This document shows, piece after piece, positions 54,511-63,189 of a stretch of 64,000 nucleotides of DNA. Under the pieces are notes generated by a model, which was not told the DNA's origin, searched no databases, and saw only the letters and a program-made list of their open reading frames with translations. A program made the position numbers and the translations under genes. The first letter of the stretch is position 1. Each line of letters opens with the position of its first letter. This DNA is from DATFVA01 sp963743325 (GTDB lineage Bacteria; Bacteroidota; Ignavibacteria; Ignavibacteriales; Ignavibacteriaceae): contig CAVUOZ010000005.1 of assembly GCA_963743325.1 (NCBI GenBank), positions 748,358 through 812,357 of the forward strand, written 5' to 3'.

Positions 54511-57500
54511 ATGACGAAAAATCTTTTCTTTTCTGTAATTGCTGTCCTGTTTTTGGTCTCATTGAATATCAATGCACAGGATAAATCAGAACCAGACTCA
54601 TTAAAAAATATTTCGATGAGCGGATTATCTTTCAGGAGCATTGGTCCTGCTATAACAGGCGGCAGAGTTGTGGCCCTTGCTGTTAATCCTTTTAACCATA
54701 GTGAGTATTTTGTAGGTTCCGGGCATGGCTCACTGTGGAAGACTACCAACAACGGGATAACATTCTCACCGGCGTTTGATAATCAGAATTCTTACGCAAT
54801 AGGGGCAATAACAATCGACCCCTCAAACCCGAATATTGTCTGGGTCGGAACAGGTGAAAATAATAATCAGAATAATGTGATATACGGCGATGGGGTTTAT
54901 AAGAGTGAAGACGGCGGCAAAAGCTGGAAGAATATGGGATTAAAAGAATCCAGACAGATAGGTGGAATTGTGGTTGATCCTAAGGACGGCAATATTGTAT
55001 ATTTAGCCGCGTACGGACCTTCCAGAGTATCCGGAGGCGACAGGGGAATATTCAAAACAACGGATGGAGGAAAAACTTGGAACAATGTTCTGTTTGTAAG
55101 TAAATATACAGGTTGTTTTGAAGTTCATATGGATCCCAGGTATCCAAATATTCTTTATGCGTCTGCACATCAGCGGATGAGAAATTTATATACAGGAGTA
55201 AGCGGCGGTCCTGAGAGCGGAATATACCGCAGTACAGACAGCGGGGCTACGTGGGATAAAATGAGCAAAGGTCTGCCGGGCGCTGATATGGGAAGAATTG
55301 GTCTGGCAGTTTCCCCTGTTAATCCTGATGTACTTTATGCGATTGTTGAAGCAGTAAAAGAAGGGGGAGTATATAAGAGTAACGACCGGGGAGTAAGCTG
55401 GGCAAAGCAAGGCAGTTATGTTTCATCTTATCCTTTTTATTTTCAGAAACTATTTTGCGATAGTAAAAATATAGACCGCGTTTACAGCATGGATGTTTTT
55501 TTGCAGGTAAGCAATGACGGCGGAAAGAACTGGGAAAATCTAGGTGAAGATAAGAAACACGTTGACAATCACTTTTTATGGATCGATCCTGATGATAATA
55601 AACACCTGATTGCGGGATGCGACGGCGGCGTTTATGATACTTACGACCAGGGTAAGAACTGGAACTTCAAATCTAATATTCCTGTTGCAGAAGTCTATAA
55701 AGTAACAACGGATAATGCGCTTCCATTCTATAATGTATACATTGGTACACAGGATAACAGCAGTCTGGGCGGACCTTCAAGGACTATTAATACAGGCGGG
55801 ATTACTAACCAGGATTGGTCTTATACCTGCTCCGGTGACGGCTTCCAGACGCAGGTTGACTGGAAGGATCCGAATATAATTTATTCCGAATCGCAGAATG
55901 GCGGATTGGTAAGATTCGATAAAAAAAGCGGCGAGGTTTTATACATTAAACCTTACGATTTTGCGGACACGGCGTACAGGTTTGACTGGGATGCAGCACT
56001 CCTTATTTCAATATTTGATAATAAGCGATTGTACTTCGGTGCAAATAAATTATTCAGAACGGATGACCAGGGTAGCACATGGAAAATAATTAGTCCTGAT
56101 CTGACCAGGGGAGTACCTAAGGAAATGCAGAATCTTATGGACAGAAGCTGGAGCATTGATGATCTTGCACGCAAAGGTTCAATGGCTCAAATATCTGCAA
56201 TTGCGGAGTCCCCACTCGATGAAAACCTCCTTTTTACCGGTTCGGGCGACGGACTAATTTATTATACAACTGACGGCGGAAAAAACTGGAACAAATCATC
56301 TACTCCCGATTTACCTGAATATGCAAGGATAGAGGGAATTGCCGCTTCACACTTTGATAAACAGGTTGCATACGCAGCCTGCCATAATTTTGCTGCTGGA
56401 GATTTCAAACCCTATCTGTACAAAACGACGGATGGAGGTAAATCGTGGTTTTTATTTAACGGAAATCTACCGGAAGAAGGAAGCACATTTTCAATTGCTG
56501 AGGATAATATTGATAAAGATTTACTCTTTATCGGGACGCAGTTTGGTGTATTCTTCACTGTTGACGGCGGAAAAGAATGGATCCCGCTTAAGAACGGACT
56601 ACCAACTGAAATGGTTATGGATTTGACGATTCAGAGAAGAGAAAATGATCTGGTTGTTTCAACTTTTGGAAGGGGAGTCTATATACTTGATGATTATTCA
56701 CCCTTGCGCTATATGTCCAAAGATAATCTGAAGAAGGATGCTTATCTTTTTCCGGTTAAAGATGCACTTATGTTTGTTGAAGCTCAACCTTTTTCGTTTC
56801 CCGGTGTAGGTTTTATGGGAGCAAGCTTCTATGCTGCCCCAAACCCTGAGTTTGGTGCCGTATTCACTTATTACTTTAAAGATGAGATCAAATCTCTTAA
56901 AGACAAAAGAAGGGATGAAGAGAAAGAAAAACAGAAGAAAAATGGAGAAATAAAGTATCCCGTGTATAATACTTTATTCAATGAACAGGAAGAACCTGAC
57001 GCTTATCTTCTTTTCACCGTGACAGATGAGCAGGGGAATGTGGTAAGGAAAATAAAAACCGATCCCAAAAAGGGAGTAAATAGAATTGCATGGGATTTCA
57101 GGTACAACCCTTTCACACCTGTTTCACTGACACCATTTGATAAGTCAGTTCCCTGGAATGTACCTGATCTCGGATATATGGTAGTCCCGGGAAAATATAA
57201 GGTATCACTTTCTAAATTCCAGGATGGTGGTTTTACGGAGTTAGTTCCGCCGCAGGAATTTGTATGTAAGTCTATAAATATCACATCACTCCCGGCTGAA
57301 TTTCAGGATTCTCTTAATATATTCAATAAAAAAGTTGCCGAGCTGACCAGGGCAATTTCTGGTGCCGATGCATACAGGAAATCGCTCGATGATAAAATTA
57401 AATATTTTGAGAAAGCCGTGATAGATGGTGCTGAAGTACCAGAGGAGACTTATAATACTGTAATTAATATTAAAAAAGAGCTGGGCGATTTCAACTGCAG

Positions 57501-57771
57501 GCTTAATGGAGATCCGTTAAGAGCAAGATACGAAGGCGGTACTCCAACTTCCGTAAAGGAGAGAGTTGACCTTATAACGTCATCTCTGTGGGCGACGACC
57601 TCTGCTCCAACAACAACCTATATTCAGTCGTACGAGGCAGCAGCTGCACAGTTTGATGGATTGCTGATGACATTAAAATCAATTGATGACGATGTGAAGG
57701 CTCTCGAATCAAAACTTGAACAGTATGGCGCACCATACACGCCAGGCAGATTTCCCGAGTGGAGGAAATAA
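54511..57771 (+). CDS. Exported VPS10/sortilin-like BNR-repeat protein
   Basis: The 1086-residue protein has a signal peptide (about 1-22) and a beta-propeller of repeated BNR/Asp-box motifs, seen as S-x-D-G-G-x-x-W (SEDGGKSWKN, TTDGGKTWNN, STDSGATWDK, SNDGGKNWEN, TTDGGKNWNK, TTDGGKSWFL, TVDGGKEWIP). The C-terminal third (about 750-1086) carries strand-rich and helical segments usual in these glycosyl-hydrolase-like proteins. They occur often in this phylum, without an established substrate. It is probably exported, and no T9SS sorting domain is visible. Confidence 0.85.
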   Translation: MTKNLFFSVIAVLFLVSLNINAQDKSEPDSLKNISMSGLSFRSIGPAITGGRVVALAVNPFNHSEYFVGSGHGSLWKTTNNGITFSPAFDNQNSYAIGAITIDPSNPNIVWVGTGENNNQNNVIYGDGVYKSEDGGKSWKNMGLKESRQIGGIVVDPKDGNIVYLAAYGPSRVSGGDRGIFKTTDGGKTWNNVLFVSKYTGCFEVHMDPRYPNILYASAHQRMRNLYTGVSGGPESGIYRSTDSGATWDKMSKGLPGADMGRIGLAVSPVNPDVLYAIVEAVKEGGVYKSNDRGVSWAKQGSYVSSYPFYFQKLFCDSKNIDRVYSMDVFLQVSNDGGKNWENLGEDKKHVDNHFLWIDPDDNKHLIAGCDGGVYDTYDQGKNWNFKSNIPVAEVYKVTTDNALPFYNVYIGTQDNSSLGGPSRTINTGGITNQDWSYTCSGDGFQTQVDWKDPNIIYSESQNGGLVRFDKKSGEVLYIKPYDFADTAYRFDWDAALLISIFDNKRLYFGANKLFRTDDQGSTWKIISPDLTRGVPKEMQNLMDRSWSIDDLARKGSMAQISAIAESPLDENLLFTGSGDGLIYYTTDGGKNWNKSSTPDLPEYARIEGIAASHFDKQVAYAACHNFAAGDFKPYLYKTTDGGKSWFLFNGNLPEEGSTFSIAEDNIDKDLLFIGTQFGVFFTVDGGKEWIPLKNGLPTEMVMDLTIQRRENDLVVSTFGRGVYILDDYSPLRYMSKDNLKKDAYLFPVKDALMFVEAQPFSFPGVGFMGASFYAAPNPEFGAVFTYYFKDEIKSLKDKRRDEEKEKQKKNGEIKYPVYNTLFNEQEEPDAYLLFTVTDEQGNVVRKIKTDPKKGVNRIAWDFRYNPFTPVSLTPFDKSVPWNVPDLGYMVVPGKYKVSLSKFQDGGFTELVPPQEFVCKSINITSLPAEFQDSLNIFNKKVAELTRAISGADAYRKSLDDKIKYFEKAVIDGAEVPEETYNTVINIKKELGDFNCRLNGDPLRARYEGGTPTSVKERVDLITSSLWATTSAPTTTYIQSYEAAAAQFDGLLMTLKSIDDDVKALESKLEQYGAPYTPGRFPEWRK

Positions 57772-57778
57772 TCCCGAT

Positions 57779-57825
57779 AACCTTTGAGATTGACAACTGA
57801 ATGATGCTTTTTAACCTCAAAGGTT
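57779..57825 (+). terminator. Inverted repeat after the BNR protein gene
   Basis: AACCTTTGAG (57779-57788) and CTCAAAGGTT (57816-57825) are perfect inverted repeats 27 bp apart, just after the stop. The second arm is itself part of a TTAACC/GGTTAA hairpin. There is no T-run, so it may be a repeat element and not a terminator. Confidence 0.4.
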
Positions 57826-57877
57826 AACTCTGTCTGCCCGAAGGCACTCAAATGAGAATAATTAAAGCGACATCAAT

Positions 57878-58335
57878 GGTTCTCTACAGGATTTATCCTG
57901 TAAAGAATACCTAAAAACACTCACTTCTTAGTTAACCGTTTTAACGGTTTTTAATATCAGGCCAATACTTTATTTCTTCATAAATATCTGATATTTTTTT
58001 ACAATCAAATGAATTAAACTTAAAGTAGTAAACCGTTATAAACGGTTGAGAAACTTGTGGACTTTCAGATTGTTCAATCGGATAAATCCTATTGAGAACC
58101 ATCGGACAGGCAGATCCAGTTGAGAAGCGGCAAAGGTTCTCTACAGGATTTATCCTGTAGACACAATAAGGACGAAATCTTCGCCTAACCGTTTTAACGG
58201 TTTTTAATATCAGGCCAATACTTTAATTCTTTATGAATCTTTGAATTAATCCCAAGAAAGTAAACCGTTAAAAACGGTTGAAAGAGTTGTGGGCTTTTAG
58301 ATTGTTCAATCGGATAAATCCGATTGAGAACCGTT
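57878..58335. repeat. Duplicated REP-like palindrome cluster
   Basis: Two copies of the same series of hairpins follow each other (about 57878-58103 and 58135-58335). Each has TACAGGATTTATCCTGTA, AACCGTTTTAACGGTT, AACCGTT-N3-AACGGTT, and CAATCGGATAAATCC with a matching ATTG end. The spacing of equivalent parts is 232-257 bp. The second copy of the last palindrome is perfect (58307-58326), the first has one mismatch. No gene lies in the 712-bp gap. Confidence 0.85.
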
Positions 58336-58460
58336 TTGATGGTTTAATATTGCCGCAAGCATAATCCGCCTGCTCATTTAATCTTTAAGAATATCATCAA
58401 AAAATTATTTAAATATAACTATGAGCTTTACTTGACTTAATTGGTTAAATAAACTAAATT

Positions 58461-58480
58461 CTGGTTAAACGTTTAACCAG
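58461..58480. promoter_or_regulatory. LacI-type operator
   Basis: CTGGTTAAACGTTTAACCAG is a perfect 20-bp palindrome with the central CG typical of LacI-family sites. It ends 3 bp before the LacI gene start, so the regulator probably represses its own operon by binding here. A GGTTAA half-site also lies upstream at 58443. Confidence 0.85.
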
Positions 58481-58483
58481 CTA

Positions 58484-59509
58484 ATGAAACCAACGATAAA
58501 AGACATTGCGAAAAAAGCAGATGTTTCGATTGCAACGGTTTCTTATGTAATAAACGGAACAAAGTCTATCTCCCCAGAGACAAGAAAACGGGTTCTGAAA
58601 ATAATTAAATCTCTTGATTACCATCCTTCAAAGTCAGCCAGAAACCTGGTAACCGGGAATACAGGCAATATTGGTTTTATCCTGACTGATGATCATTTCC
58701 TTAGGACTGAACCTTTCTATACAAAAATATTTTTAGGGACAGAATTTGAAGCACGGGGTGAAGGATATTATATCCTGCTTACATCCATTAAATCTGATTT
58801 TGATAAAAAAGATGTTTTACCCCGGTTTGTCTTGAATAATAGTGTTGACGGGATAATTATTGCCGGGAAAATTCCCCATAATCTTATAGACAAGTTATCC
58901 TTGTACAGGATCCCTACGGTCTTTGTTGATTACATTCCGCCGACTAACGGTTACCCCCTTGTACTTATAGATAATATTCAGGGGGGCTTAATGGCTGTTA
59001 ACCATCTGATAAACCTGGGACATAAAATTATTGCCTTTATTTCCAGCGATATCGAACATCCGAGTTTTTCTGACAGATTAAATGGTTACAGGCAGGCTTT
59101 GGAGAATGCGAAAATTCCGGTACGAAGTAATCTAATTTATACTAATTCCAGTTATGAGGGTAGACAAGCTGGTTTTGATCTGGCAAAAAAATTATTTAGC
59201 CATAATAAAGAGGTAACGGCTATATTTGCAGGTAATGACGCTATGGCTATCGGTGCAATACATTATTTGAAAACAAAAGGATTTAAAGTTCCTGAAGATG
59301 TTTCGGTTATCGGTTTTGACGGTATCGAAGCGGATCTCATGCTGGATCCATCATTATCTACAATTAGTGTTCCCAAAATCGAACTGGGTGTTGAAGCACT
59401 AAAGCTGCTGGTGAATACTTTAAAGAATAAGAAGTCATTGCCGAAAAAGATAGTCGTGCCTGTCGAATTAATTATTAGAGAATCAACTTCAGTCTGTAAA
59501 CCAAAATGA
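58484..59509 (+). CDS. LacI-family transcriptional regulator
   Basis: The 341-residue protein has the N-terminal helix-turn-helix IKDIAKKADVSIATVSYVIN and a periplasmic-binding-type sensor domain with RLNGYRQALE near 200 and AIFAGNDAMAIGAIHYLK near 250. It should bind a sugar or related effector. It likely controls the downstream dehydrogenase, T9SS protein and TonB receptor genes, since these follow closely on the same strand and the operator lies at the start of the locus. Confidence 0.95.
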   Translation: MKPTIKDIAKKADVSIATVSYVINGTKSISPETRKRVLKIIKSLDYHPSKSARNLVTGNTGNIGFILTDDHFLRTEPFYTKIFLGTEFEARGEGYYILLTSIKSDFDKKDVLPRFVLNNSVDGIIIAGKIPHNLIDKLSLYRIPTVFVDYIPPTNGYPLVLIDNIQGGLMAVNHLINLGHKIIAFISSDIEHPSFSDRLNGYRQALENAKIPVRSNLIYTNSSYEGRQAGFDLAKKLFSHNKEVTAIFAGNDAMAIGAIHYLKTKGFKVPEDVSVIGFDGIEADLMLDPSLSTISVPKIELGVEALKLLVNTLKNKKSLPKKIVVPVELIIRESTSVCKPK

Positions 59510-59515
59510 AAAACT

Positions 59516-60526
59516 ATGCTGGCTGCATTATTTAACGGGAATAAAAATATCACTCTGTGTGATTATTCTCTTAAACCACTCGAAAAAAATGAGCTGCTGA
59601 TTAAAGTGGCTTTCTGCGGTGTTTGCGGTACCGACCGGCATATTTATGAAGGTAAAGCTCCTTCAAGCATTCCCGTTATCCTTGGTCATGAATATAGCGG
59701 GATTATCGTCGAAAAAGGCGTAACAGATTCTGAATTTAAAATAGGGGATAAAGTTGTTATAAATCCAAATATTTACTGCGGGTATTGTGACTATTGTAAA
59801 AGAGGAAAAGTTAATTTCTGTGAAAATCATCAGGCTCTCGGTGTGACATTAAACGGAGGCTTCGCTGAATATTCAATTGTTCCGATGTCGCAGGCTTACA
59901 CTCTTCCCGGCGATTTCGATCTTTCCCTTGCTGCATTTGCCGAGCCACTCTCGTGCTGTCTGAGAGGTATTCAGCATGCAGATATTAAACCTGGCGAGAC
60001 TGTGGTTATTATCGGAGGAGGAGCTATTGGATTGCTGATGGTTCAATTAGTTAGAAATTCCGGCGCTTCAAAAATTATCCTGGTTGAACCCGATAGATTA
60101 AAACGGAAACTTGGACTTGAATTTGGTGCCGATTATGCATTTGATCCGGATAATGATAACCTGAAGGAAGTAATTCACGATTCAGCAAAATCTCAAACGG
60201 ATGTGGTTATTGAATGTGTCGGGAAAAACGAGACTGTACAACTTGCAGTTGAATTAGCAGGGAAAGGGAGTAAAATAGTAATTTTCGGTCTTGCCCCATC
60301 GGATCATAATATCACATTTAATTTGCAGTATTTATTTAAGAATGAATTAGGGATTTTGAATTCTTACCTGAACCCTTTTACCTTTGGTCCGGCTGTCAGT
60401 TTGTTGGTTGCAGGAAAGATAAATGTCCGGAAACTAATTACAGATAAAATAGAATTGAAAAATTTTAACAGCATTTTTAATGACCACACAAAAAGTAGTA
60501 TTAAACAACAAATAATGAATAACTAA
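59516..60526 (+). CDS. Zinc-dependent medium-chain alcohol dehydrogenase (sorbitol/threonine dehydrogenase-like)
   Basis: The catalytic zinc ligands appear in CGVCGTDRH near residue 34 and GHEYSG near 58; the structural zinc cysteines are in CGYCDYCKRGKVNFC near 87. The cofactor motif is GGGAIGLLMVQLV near 165 with an acidic residue at the end of the next strand (ILVEPDR), favouring NAD. It starts 6 bp after the LacI stop. A sugar alcohol or aldose substrate fits the locus. Confidence 0.92.
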   Translation: MLAALFNGNKNITLCDYSLKPLEKNELLIKVAFCGVCGTDRHIYEGKAPSSIPVILGHEYSGIIVEKGVTDSEFKIGDKVVINPNIYCGYCDYCKRGKVNFCENHQALGVTLNGGFAEYSIVPMSQAYTLPGDFDLSLAAFAEPLSCCLRGIQHADIKPGETVVIIGGGAIGLLMVQLVRNSGASKIILVEPDRLKRKLGLEFGADYAFDPDNDNLKEVIHDSAKSQTDVVIECVGKNETVQLAVELAGKGSKIVIFGLAPSDHNITFNLQYLFKNELGILNSYLNPFTFGPAVSLLVAGKINVRKLITDKIELKNFNSIFNDHTKSSIKQQIMNN

Positions 60527-60540
60527 TTCCCGGAGGTGCT

Positions 60541-63096
60541 ATGAACTGTTTCACTACAATCAGATGGTGGATTGGATCTTTATCTATCATCATTATACAA
60601 ATGGGCTTATTTGCCCAAAGTGGGATTAACGAAATCGGCGGTTTCGAACAGACGCTGCCGTCATACTGGACAAAGGGAGCAGAACCAAGCGGTTCATCAT
60701 TAACATGGGCTACAGATGAATTTCGCTCAATGGGAAAATCTCTGAAGATAGAAAAATCTGTAACTTCAGAAGCTGCAATGTGGGAATCGGAGAATATGTG
60801 TGATTTGTGGTCTGAAAAACATTTTAAGGATGTAGATATTATGCTCGGAATGTACTATATGACATCGGGAGTAAATACAAACCCTCAAAATGATGATCAG
60901 AGATGGTACGTGACATTTACATTCTACAGAGAAGATGGAAGCCTAATCGGAGAGACGAAGTTAGACCTTGATCAAAGTGTATCCAGCACAGGCGGCTGGA
61001 TAGCGGATACTACAGCAATAGGTCAGGTAATCTTGCCGGAAGACTCGTGGAAAACAATAATCAGGTTCGTAGGGGGAAAAGATGCAAGTGGAACGGTATG
61101 GACTGATGATTATGTATTTAGCGGCAGAAATGGCGGCTGGGCAGGACAGGACTGGAACACAGCAGTAGGAGTACCGACAGGATGGTTCTACTGGCTGCCT
61201 CCAATTGGAGGAAATGACGGAATCTTAAACCAGGGATATGAAAATACAATAGTAACGGATGAATATGCGCATACCGGGGATTACTCACTTAAGTTTGACA
61301 TCCCTGTCGGCAGCCATGATGGATTTGTCGGAACAAAAAGATACGCATTGGATGATGCACAGCCAGGCGATGTACTGAGAATAAGCGTTTGGGTAAAAGG
61401 AGCAAACCTGCAGCCGGATTCAGCGATAGCGGTAGGTGATCAGTGGAGTGTATCCCTGACAGCGATATATCACACAACTATAAATAATAATGATGGGTGG
61501 GGACAGTACGCAGCAAGTCCTGATATTCCGCTGCACTTTCCTTATGCAACGGAATTTGACTGGAGACAATTTTATGTGGATGTAACGATACCTGATCCGC
61601 CCGCAGGTGAGACGGCAAAATCAATATCAGTAAGATTGCATCCGCTTGGAAGATTTTCGGGTACTGTTTGGATGGATGATCTGACGGTTGAAAAACTGGA
61701 TATAGCAGGGATCAACGAAATCGGCAGTTTCGAACAGACACTGCCCTCATACTGGACAAAGGGATCAGAACCGACCGGTTCAACATTAACGTGGGCTACA
61801 GATGAATTTCGCTCAATGGGAAAATCTTTAAAGATAGTAAAATCTACGACCTCGGACTCAGCAATGTGGGAGTCAGGGAATATGTGTGATTTGTGGTCTG
61901 AAAAACATTTTAAGGATGTAGATATTATGCTCGGAATGTACTATATGACATCGGGAGTGAATGTAAACCCGGTAAGTGATGATCAGAGATGGTACGTGAC
62001 ATATACTTTCTACAGAGAAAATGGAACTGTAATCGGCGAGAAGAAGTTTAATCTTGATCAAAGTGTATCCAGCACAGGCGGCTGGATAGCAGATACTACG
62101 GCAATAGGTGAAATTATTTTACCTGAAGATTCGTGGAAAACAATAATCAGGTTTGTAGGGGGAAAGAATGCAACCGGAACAGTTTGGACTGATGACTATG
62201 TATTTAACGGCAGAAACGGCGGCTGGGCAGGACAAGATTGGAACACAGCAGTAGGAGTGCCAACAGGATGGTTTTACTGGCTGCCTCCAATTGGAGGAAA
62301 TGATGGAATATTGAACCAGGGATATGAAAATACAATCGTAACTGATGAATATGCATACGATGGAAATTACTCACTAAAGTTTGATATCCCCGTAGGTACG
62401 CACGATGGATTTGTCGGAACTACGAAGTTCGAACTTGGTGACATCCAGCCTGGTGATAATCTTAGAATAAGCGTCTGGGTAAAAGGAGCAAACCTGCAGC
62501 CGGATTCAGCAATAGTGGTGGGAGATCAATGGAGTGTATCTCTTACGGCGATTTATCACACAACTATAGGAAATAACGCAGGGTGGGGACAGTATGCTGC
62601 CAGTCCTGATATACCGTTGGTATTTCCTGATGCAACAGAATTTGACTGGACTCAATTTTATGTAGATGTAACCGTACCTGATCCGCCTTCCGGTGATTCG
62701 GCAAGAGCAATTTCAGTTAGATTACATCCGCTTGGAAGATTCTCAGGCACTGTCTGGATGGATAAACTGGAGGTAATGAGAGCTCCAACAGGAATTGTTG
62801 AGCATGAATTTCAACCTTCCAGCTATAATTTATTCCAGAATTATCCGAATCCTTTCAATCCCAGTACTACCATCAGCTACTCACTACCGAAAGTTTCATT
62901 TGTTACTTTAAAGATCTATGATATACTGGGCCGGGAAATAAAAACTCTGGTCAGCAATGAACAGAATAACGGGCTACATAATATTCAGTGGAATGGTGAT
63001 AACAATTACGGCAGTAAAGTCTCCAGCGGAATTTACCTGTACAGGATTGAAGCCGGTGATTTTATAGTAACTAAAAAAATGTTATTGCTTAAATAA
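60541..63096 (+). CDS. T9SS-exported protein with two tandem copies of a novel ~362-residue unit
   Basis: A signal peptide (to about residue 26) is followed by two near-identical units (about residues 28-389 and 390-751) and then a T9SS sorting domain with NYPNPFNPSTTISYSLPK and SGIYLYRIEAGDF. Each unit has two strand-rich segments that look like carbohydrate-binding beta-sandwiches, opening FEQTLPSYWTKG. No catalytic motif is evident, so binding is more likely than hydrolysis. GGAGG at 60531 supports the start. It is the third gene of the LacI locus. Confidence 0.85.
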   Translation: MNCFTTIRWWIGSLSIIIIQMGLFAQSGINEIGGFEQTLPSYWTKGAEPSGSSLTWATDEFRSMGKSLKIEKSVTSEAAMWESENMCDLWSEKHFKDVDIMLGMYYMTSGVNTNPQNDDQRWYVTFTFYREDGSLIGETKLDLDQSVSSTGGWIADTTAIGQVILPEDSWKTIIRFVGGKDASGTVWTDDYVFSGRNGGWAGQDWNTAVGVPTGWFYWLPPIGGNDGILNQGYENTIVTDEYAHTGDYSLKFDIPVGSHDGFVGTKRYALDDAQPGDVLRISVWVKGANLQPDSAIAVGDQWSVSLTAIYHTTINNNDGWGQYAASPDIPLHFPYATEFDWRQFYVDVTIPDPPAGETAKSISVRLHPLGRFSGTVWMDDLTVEKLDIAGINEIGSFEQTLPSYWTKGSEPTGSTLTWATDEFRSMGKSLKIVKSTTSDSAMWESGNMCDLWSEKHFKDVDIMLGMYYMTSGVNVNPVSDDQRWYVTYTFYRENGTVIGEKKFNLDQSVSSTGGWIADTTAIGEIILPEDSWKTIIRFVGGKNATGTVWTDDYVFNGRNGGWAGQDWNTAVGVPTGWFYWLPPIGGNDGILNQGYENTIVTDEYAYDGNYSLKFDIPVGTHDGFVGTTKFELGDIQPGDNLRISVWVKGANLQPDSAIVVGDQWSVSLTAIYHTTIGNNAGWGQYAASPDIPLVFPDATEFDWTQFYVDVTVPDPPSGDSARAISVRLHPLGRFSGTVWMDKLEVMRAPTGIVEHEFQPSSYNLFQNYPNPFNPSTTISYSLPKVSFVTLKIYDILGREIKTLVSNEQNNGLHNIQWNGDNNYGSKVSSGIYLYRIEAGDFIVTKKMLLLK
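60622..62793 (+). repeat. 1086-bp tandem duplication inside the T9SS protein gene
   Basis: The segment that starts GGGATTAACGAAATCGGCGG at 60622 recurs at 61708 as GGGATCAACGAAATCGGCAG; the offset is 1086 bp, or 362 codons, and the two copies stay collinear to about 62793. Long stretches are identical at the DNA level, including silent positions, while other stretches differ. Confidence 0.9.
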
Positions 63097-63107
63097 ATTC
63101 CATAATA

Positions 63108-63133
63108 AAGGGTGCTGAATAATCAGCACCCTT
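63108..63133 (+). terminator. Rho-independent-type terminator after the T9SS protein gene
   Basis: AAGGGTGCTGA (63108-63118) pairs perfectly with TCAGCACCCTT (63123-63133) over a 4-nt loop; a T-rich stretch (CTCATTTATTTT) follows. Some readthrough into the TonB receptor gene 57 bp later is possible. Confidence 0.8.
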
Positions 63134-63189
63134 CTCATTTATTTTAATCTTAGTTAATTATTTTTTTCAGTTAATTACGGGTGGATGTA

